Below are positions 58,696 through 64,000 of a stretch of 64,000 bases of DNA, piece by piece (position 1 is the first letter of the stretch; each line of letters starts with the position of its first letter). The position numbers and the translations under genes are program-made. The notes under the pieces are model-generated. The model was not told the DNA's origin and ran no database searches. It saw only the letters and a list, made by a program, of their open reading frames with translations. The stretch spans positions 201,290,400 through 201,354,399 of the forward strand of contig JAIOJX010000026.1 in NCBI GenBank assembly GCA_022376925.1, given 5' to 3'. This DNA comes from Tragulus kanchil (lineage: Eukaryota; Chordata; Mammalia; Artiodactyla; Tragulidae).

Positions 58696-59085
58696 GAACG
58701 TAATTCTTAATGTGCTATCCAAAAGCAAAGCACAGTTCTAGGAAAACACAAAGGAGTAAACAAAGTAAATTTAAAAATGCTTAAAATAATCCAAATATCA
58801 TTCCTATAACATTCCTATAAGCTCTACTTATAGGTCACTGACTTGAGTATTTTTTAAAATTAAGCATTTTGAAGGCAACGCATGAAAAGCTATCTTTTAT
58901 CTGAGTAGTCTAAGAAATCAGATATTGAAGAAACACAGACACAAAAACTAAAATCATACGTACGCTTTTATACTTCAATATGCTAATAACACGATGTTCG
59001 CTACAGAAAATGGTCACAGTTTGAGAAATGGGTTTCCTAATTCCCCTTTCCCCAAACATTAACTTGCCTTAAAAATTCTACTTAC

Positions 59086-59340
59086 AGAATCTATAAATTG
59101 AAGTGTTTCTGCAAATTCTAAGAGGTTCTTAACATTGTCCAGGATGGTGCCTTGATGGAGGATCATACACCTGGCTGGAGAGGCGCTTTCTTCAGGGAGG
59201 GAGCCGGGATCCACGGGCAGAGATGGAGTGGAGTGGTGCTCTTCCAAACAGGAAACAGGTGCACTGTCTCCATGGGGTCTGGTGTGGTCGGCAATGGTGG
59301 TGCTGTGCCACCCAGGGTAGCTGCATGTGTGGTTCTGGGT
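59086..59340 (-). CDS. MYB: MYB exon 9: transactivation region and FAETL motif
   Basis: 255 nt, 85 codons, phase 0/0. Starts TQNHTCSYPGWHSTTIADHT, contains a Ser/Pro-rich stretch (EEHHSTPSLPVDPGSLPEE), and ends with NVKNLLEFAETLQFIDS. The last part is the start of the leucine-zipper-like segment and carries the FAETL motif, implicated in the family in transactivation and in intramolecular and corepressor contacts. Acceptor TCCTTAG before 59340; donor TCT|GTAAGT after 59086. Normal splicing joins to exon 10 (FLNTS); optional splicing joins to exon 9A. Both are in frame because the boundary is phase 0. Confidence 0.96.
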
Positions 59341-60669
59341 CTAAGGAGGGGGGTGGGGGAATAAAGAAAGAGCGGGGAGAAGAAAGGGAGAAGGAACTTA
59401 GCAATGAAGTTGCACAAGGTTATCAGATGCTGTTAGAGGAAAGATAAAAGTTGTTGCATCATCCAGAACTTGCGCGTATGAAACAGTCATCAAGATGTTT
59501 CCTTTTATCAATGCAAGACCCTGCTTTTTAACAGCTGCATAGCCTGTCATCCCTAGGGTGACCTTCACTGTCATGATTGTACGAAAATTGCAAATAGAGG
59601 GACTATGTTACAGGGAACAACTCTCACATGGAATGTCTTAAAGATCTACTTGAACATAATTTCCAATACGACCATAAATGTTTGCTGTGAATCAGCTGGG
59701 TTATGCTCCTTCTCACCTACAACAGGGCTGGAGGATTGGAGTCAGAGTTGCTTTTACTGTGAATATTCCTGTGGCTTCTATTCCTTTTTAATGCTATAGA
59801 TTGCACTAGTGCAGTAAAGAGCCGCCAAATCAACGTGGTCACAAAAGCAGAAGAACAAATAACAGAAGTCTCCTTTCAGCATGATCATGCAACAGGAGAA
59901 ATTGCAAAACATTAACTAAAGTCAAAAAGTGGTCAAACTCTCACAGGCACATAATCATTTTGTTATTTAACCCCAAAGCAATCTATTCCTGAGGATACCT
60001 ACATATCTTTATTTAAAAGATACATTACATTTAAAAGATACATCACATTTTTTATTCTCTTTGTGGGTTAACTACGTTATGTTACAAAGCACAAACTGCT
60101 TTCCCAGTTTTCTGTCCAGTCCCTAGAAAAGATGGCAAAATTCAATAAAGGTCCATATAACTTTTGTGCATGCAAACAAAAGAGGGCCACTTCTTTATGG
60201 AGAGGCTTGATATATATTTGTTTTATAGATATACACGGGACATACATCATCATGTTTGAAATGATAAATATGAAAATCTAGCTTAAGAAAAATAATAGAA
60301 AAAAATCAAATGAATAGGCACCAGACAGACACATGGCTATGTAAAAAAGGAAAATTACAAACTTTCATTTATTTCTCTGCTACTCACTGAATTGATTACA
60401 GTCCGTCTGAAGAAAAAAAAAAATCGAGGATGAGAATCACAAGTGGATATCGAGTTTCTATGGCAACACAAAAGGATGACTTCCAACTTAGTCAACACAC
60501 ATTGTGATACTGACTGCACTTATTACAAGCAACCTCTAGTGTTTAAACATTGTTAGTGGATATATGGAGCCTTGATTAGTGTGACAGCCAGAAGATAAGG
60601 GAAGAGATACAGAACACTAGGGTCAAGCCATTATCTGCTGCCCAGATCAAGCATGCAGTGAAATCTTAC
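59341..60669. other. MYB intron 8, nothing recognised
   Basis: AT-rich intron sequence without a recognised element. No alternative exon could be supported from sequence alone. Confidence 0.5.
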
Positions 60670-60774
60670 TGGAAGGGCCTGCTGTCCTTTGAGTTCATTC
60701 TCAGTCGACATCAGGAGCAACTCTAACTCCTTTATTCGCTTTTCTTTCTCAGGATCTTCATCGTTATAGTGTCT
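60670..60774 (-). CDS. MYB: MYB exon 8: CBP/p300 KIX-binding helix of the transactivation domain
   Basis: 105 nt, 35 codons, phase 0/0. Starts RHYNDEDPEKEKRIKELE and continues with LLLMSTENELKGQQALP. In c-Myb the amphipathic helix RIKELELLLMS binds the KIX domain of the coactivators CBP and p300, with the central Leu residues at the interface; all those leucines are present here. The acidic start and basic KEKR flank also match the family. Acceptor TTTCAG, donor GTAAGA. The last three residues, ALP, vary among mammals. Confidence 0.96.
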
Positions 60775-61213
60775 CTGAAATTAAAAGTGAAGCAAGGAAA
60801 AAGTAAAAAAGACAAAGGCCTGGTTAGAAGCTCTAAATACAATGGTCATGGCCCATGGTTCACCAGCGACCACAAGAACCCAAAGAGCCCTGGCATGAAA
60901 CCAATGTCAACCAAATACTGCCACTGCAGAAATCTCCATGAAGGTTGTCCCAATATGTAAGGAAGAGATATAAAACCTAAGGCTGGAAGAGATGCTGACG
61001 GAGGTGTTGTCTCATTTCTAACATCAGAGAACCAGAGATTGCCGCACTAATTCAAGTGTCGATTGCTGACTAGAACTCTGTCCATCTCTCCACAACACCT
61101 TTTCTTTTTACTTCAGTGGATCAGATGGAAATAAGTGTTTGGATGAAAGAACCAGAGCTGTGCCTTGAGCAGCTAATGAGTTTCTTTATGAAATGATCTT
61201 AAGATGGGCTTAC

Positions 61214-61294
61214 CTGAATGGCTGCAGCAGCTGGCTGAGGGACGTTGACTATATTTACATGTAACGCTACAGGATATGGTACATGACTGGAGAC
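61214..61294 (-). CDS. MYB: MYB exon 7
   Basis: 81 nt, 27 codons, phase 0 on both sides. It reads VSSHVPYPVALHVNIVNVPQ followed by PAAAAIQ, the conserved segment between the DNA-binding domain and the transactivation region of c-Myb. Acceptor GATGTAG, donor CAG|GTAAGC. The alanine run and hydrophobic VNIVNVP stretch are typical of the family. No duplication affects it. Confidence 0.96.
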
Positions 61295-61650
61295 CTACAT
61301 CAAAAAGGCAAAACAAAGACCGGGTCATTCATGGTTACACAAGCTTCAGGGGACTTGTTGGCTTCCTCAAGTTTTGCTCTAGGACTAAGGTTGGGGAAGC
61401 AAGTTTCTAATAAAATTCACAAAGCAAAATAAATAAAATCCAATTCTAATTTGAAATTTCAGCGCAACGTTTAATAATACTAAAGCGACATAGTGAAAAC
61501 AATTGAAAGTGTTCTTTGATCCTGACAGGAAGTATTCCTCAGAGAAAAACAGAAATAAATATATAATCTAAAATACACTCATGAGTTTATGAAAAGTTTT
61601 GATGGTAAAAATGGCTGGCACTAGCTGCTTATAAATAAAAATATATTTCT

Positions 61651-61968
61651 GGGCTTCCCCGGTGGTCCAGTGGGTAAGGACACCACCTTGCAGTGCAAGG
61701 GGTACCGGTTCGATCCCTGGCCTGGGAAGATCCCACGTGCCACAGAGCGGCTGGACTGATGTGTCCAACTACCGAGCCAGAACTCTGGAGTGCATGCGCC
61801 CAGAGCCGGTGCTCTGCGACAACAGAGGCCACTGTGATGGGAGGCCCACACGGGCCAAAGAACAAAGATGGATGAAAATAGATAAATGAAAAGACCAATA
61901 GAAGTGGCCCACCCCCCCTCCCTCCCTAACTCCCCCCAAATAAATAAATAAATTATATATATAAATAT
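61651..61968 (+). mobile_element. CHR-type SINE, full length, in MYB intron 6
   Basis: GGGCTTCCCCGGTGGTCCAG, ACCGGTTCGATCCCTGGCCT, CAGAGCCGGTGCTCTGCG, TAAATAAATA tail. Target repeat ATATATTTCT (61641-61650 and 61969-61978). Close relative of the element at 7158-7464. Confidence 0.95.
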
Positions 61969-62803
61969 ATATATTTCTGTGAATTACTATGACTTTTAAA
62001 GAGTACAGCAGCTCTTAGGATAGTTCATTCATCTGAGACTTTTTAGGAAAGTCTGTAGTCAAATACATTGAACAGATAAGAATAGAAATGACTTAGGAAT
62101 ATGTTTTGCATAGAATTTGCTTATGAGCTTTGAATTCCTGGATGAATTTCTCCATTCATTACTGTCAATTTTAAGATTCAAATCTCTTGATTTTTTCTCT
62201 TTTATTCTTCTTATCCTGTTATGAAGATTTCTTTCCGTAAATATAAATATCAAGAAATGAAGAAAGAATCACACGGATTCAAAGGTGGATAAAAGATCCA
62301 GATGTCAATCACAAAACTGCTCTTGATTTCCAGCAAGAAGGTAAACACTTACCAAGTGAATACATTAAGACCTTTCTGCTAATCACTACCAGAGTTGAAC
62401 TGTTAAATTTCAGTGTTGAACTATTTTCCATTTAAATGTAATATTACATTCACTTTTTATTTTGACAGAGAAAAGTATTAGATACAACTGCACCTCCATG
62501 GCCCCATTCTTCTTCAGCAACACCTTGTTAAGTAAGCTTCTGTTTGAAAGGTAACTTTAAATTAGATTCAAAGAGGCAAGTTAGAACCAAGCAACTTGGA
62601 TTCTAGTCTGTACAATCTCTATGAACAGAGTAACTCCAGAGAAATCACTAAACATCTGAATTCCTATCAGGGATAACAATACCTACCCCTCTTGACCAAT
62701 TGTGATCATGTTTGTGAGCACTGCGAAGTATGCACCTGCACGTATCATTATTATCTAGAGCTATTAAGAAAATAACCGTCTCTCTTATTAAACTGAATTC
62801 TCA

Positions 62804-63103
<300 letters not shown>

Positions 63104-63895
63104 TTATAGTTAACTGACAGAAAACTGTTTCTAATAGAGACCATTCTTTTGGTTCACTACTGGTGCTTTTTTCTTTTAGTTTCTGTCTTCTCTGCCTCCT
63201 AAGATTCATGCTTCCTCTATTACCTAACTAAAATCCATAGATTTCTCCAAATTACATAATATGGAAATTACATTTGTTCTCTACAAAATTTTATCCTGTT
63301 ATGAAGATTTCTTTCCGTAAATATAAATATCAAGAAATGAAGAAAGAATCACACGGATTCAAAGGTGGATAAAAGATCCAGATGTCAATCACAAAACTGC
63401 TCTTGATTTCCAGCAAGAAGGTAAACACTTACCAAGTGAATACATTAAGACCTTTCTGCTAATCACTACCAGAGTTGAACTGTTAAATTTCAGTGTTGAA
63501 CTATTTTCCATTTAAGTGTAATATTACATTCACTTTTTATTTTGACAGAGAAAAGTATTAGATACAACTGCACCTCCATGGCCCCATTCTTCTTCAGCAA
63601 CACCTTGTTAAGTAAGCTTCTGTTTGAAAGGTAACTTTAAATTAGATTCAAAGAGGCAAGTTAGAACCAAGCAACTTGGATTCTAGTCTGTACAATCTCT
63701 ATGAACAGAGTAACTCCAGAGAAATCACTAAACATCTGAATTCCTATCAGGGATAACAATACCTACCCCTCTTGACCAATTGTGATCATGTTTGTGAGCA
63801 CTGCGAAGTATGCACCTGCACGTATCATTATTATCTAGAGCTATTAAGAAAATAACCGTCTCTCTTATTAAACTGAATTCTCAGGAATGGCTTAC

Positions 63896-64000
63896 GTTTT
63901 GTGCTTCAGAAATGTGGTAATAGGAATAGTCACTTTTAAACCCGAAGGCTGGCCAGTCGGAGGGAGTTGAGCTGAGGGTGGAGCATGTGCAAAACCCATC
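63896..64000 (-). pseudogene. MYB: Second partial copy of MYB exon 6, frameshifted
   Basis: Lies in the right copy of duplication 17 and repeats the 3' part of exon 6, with the same donor site just below 63896; it runs off the window edge. Compared with the intact exon at 62816-63050 it has a two-base insertion and a substitution around 63934-63943, where the homopolymers read longer. This shifts the frame, so the Tyr-rich end of the exon is not encoded. For the minus-strand gene it would lie 5' of the intact exon 6. Most likely an assembly artefact with sequencing errors, not a real exon. Confidence 0.85.

Overview
The window is nuclear DNA of a pecoran ruminant (cattle, sheep, goat, deer or a relative). 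The evidence is the ruminant Bov-tA/Bov-A/ART2A SINEs and artiodactyl tRNA-derived CHR SINEs found throughout, plus a mariner-derived MITE of the kind common in ruminants. I cannot name the species.

The one recognisable protein-coding gene is the proto-oncogene MYB (c-Myb transcription factor) on the minus strand, entering from the right edge. Exons 6 to 15, including the optional 363-nt exon 9A, can be placed base by base between about 63.05 kb and 32.35 kb. All have GT/AG splice sites and consistent phases. They encode the end of the third Myb repeat, the CBP/p300-binding helix and transactivation region, the FAETL/leucine-zipper region, two SUMO-acceptor motifs, the EVES region and the C-terminus. 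Exons 1-5 lie beyond 64,000. The 3' UTR (about 32.35 to 31.12 kb) carries two miR-150 seed sites, two miR-15/16 seed sites, one miR-200-type and one miR-155-type site, an AU dinucleotide repeat and an AATAAA signal. About 31 kb downstream (positions 1-31,120) shows no credible protein-coding gene: SINEs, L1 tails, MaLR-type LTRs, MER5/hAT and MIR remnants, and a small CpG-rich block at the extreme left.

The dominant structural signal is not a gene. Seventeen separate places carry a direct, nearly identical duplication of about 1.07-1.13 kb, each copying whatever sequence is there. In 0.5-22.2 kb ten of these follow one another as block1-block1-block2-block2 and so on. If the repeats are collapsed, the window shrinks to about 45.2 kb of real sequence, and the 17 restart points fall close to integer multiples of about 1.04 kb. 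Copies differ mainly in homopolymer length, and junctions contain garbled linkers. This looks like an assembly or consensus process that stitched overlapping fixed-size pieces without trimming the overlap, not a biological system. It matters for annotation: it creates a second in-frame copy of MYB exon 14 and a second, frameshifted partial copy of exon 6.

I found no convincing new biological system. The observations most worth checking are the duplication lattice and its effect on MYB, the microRNA-site cluster beside an AU repeat in the MYB 3' UTR, the conserved exon 9A, the 43-bp minisatellite in intron 14, and the CpG-rich block at 1-345.
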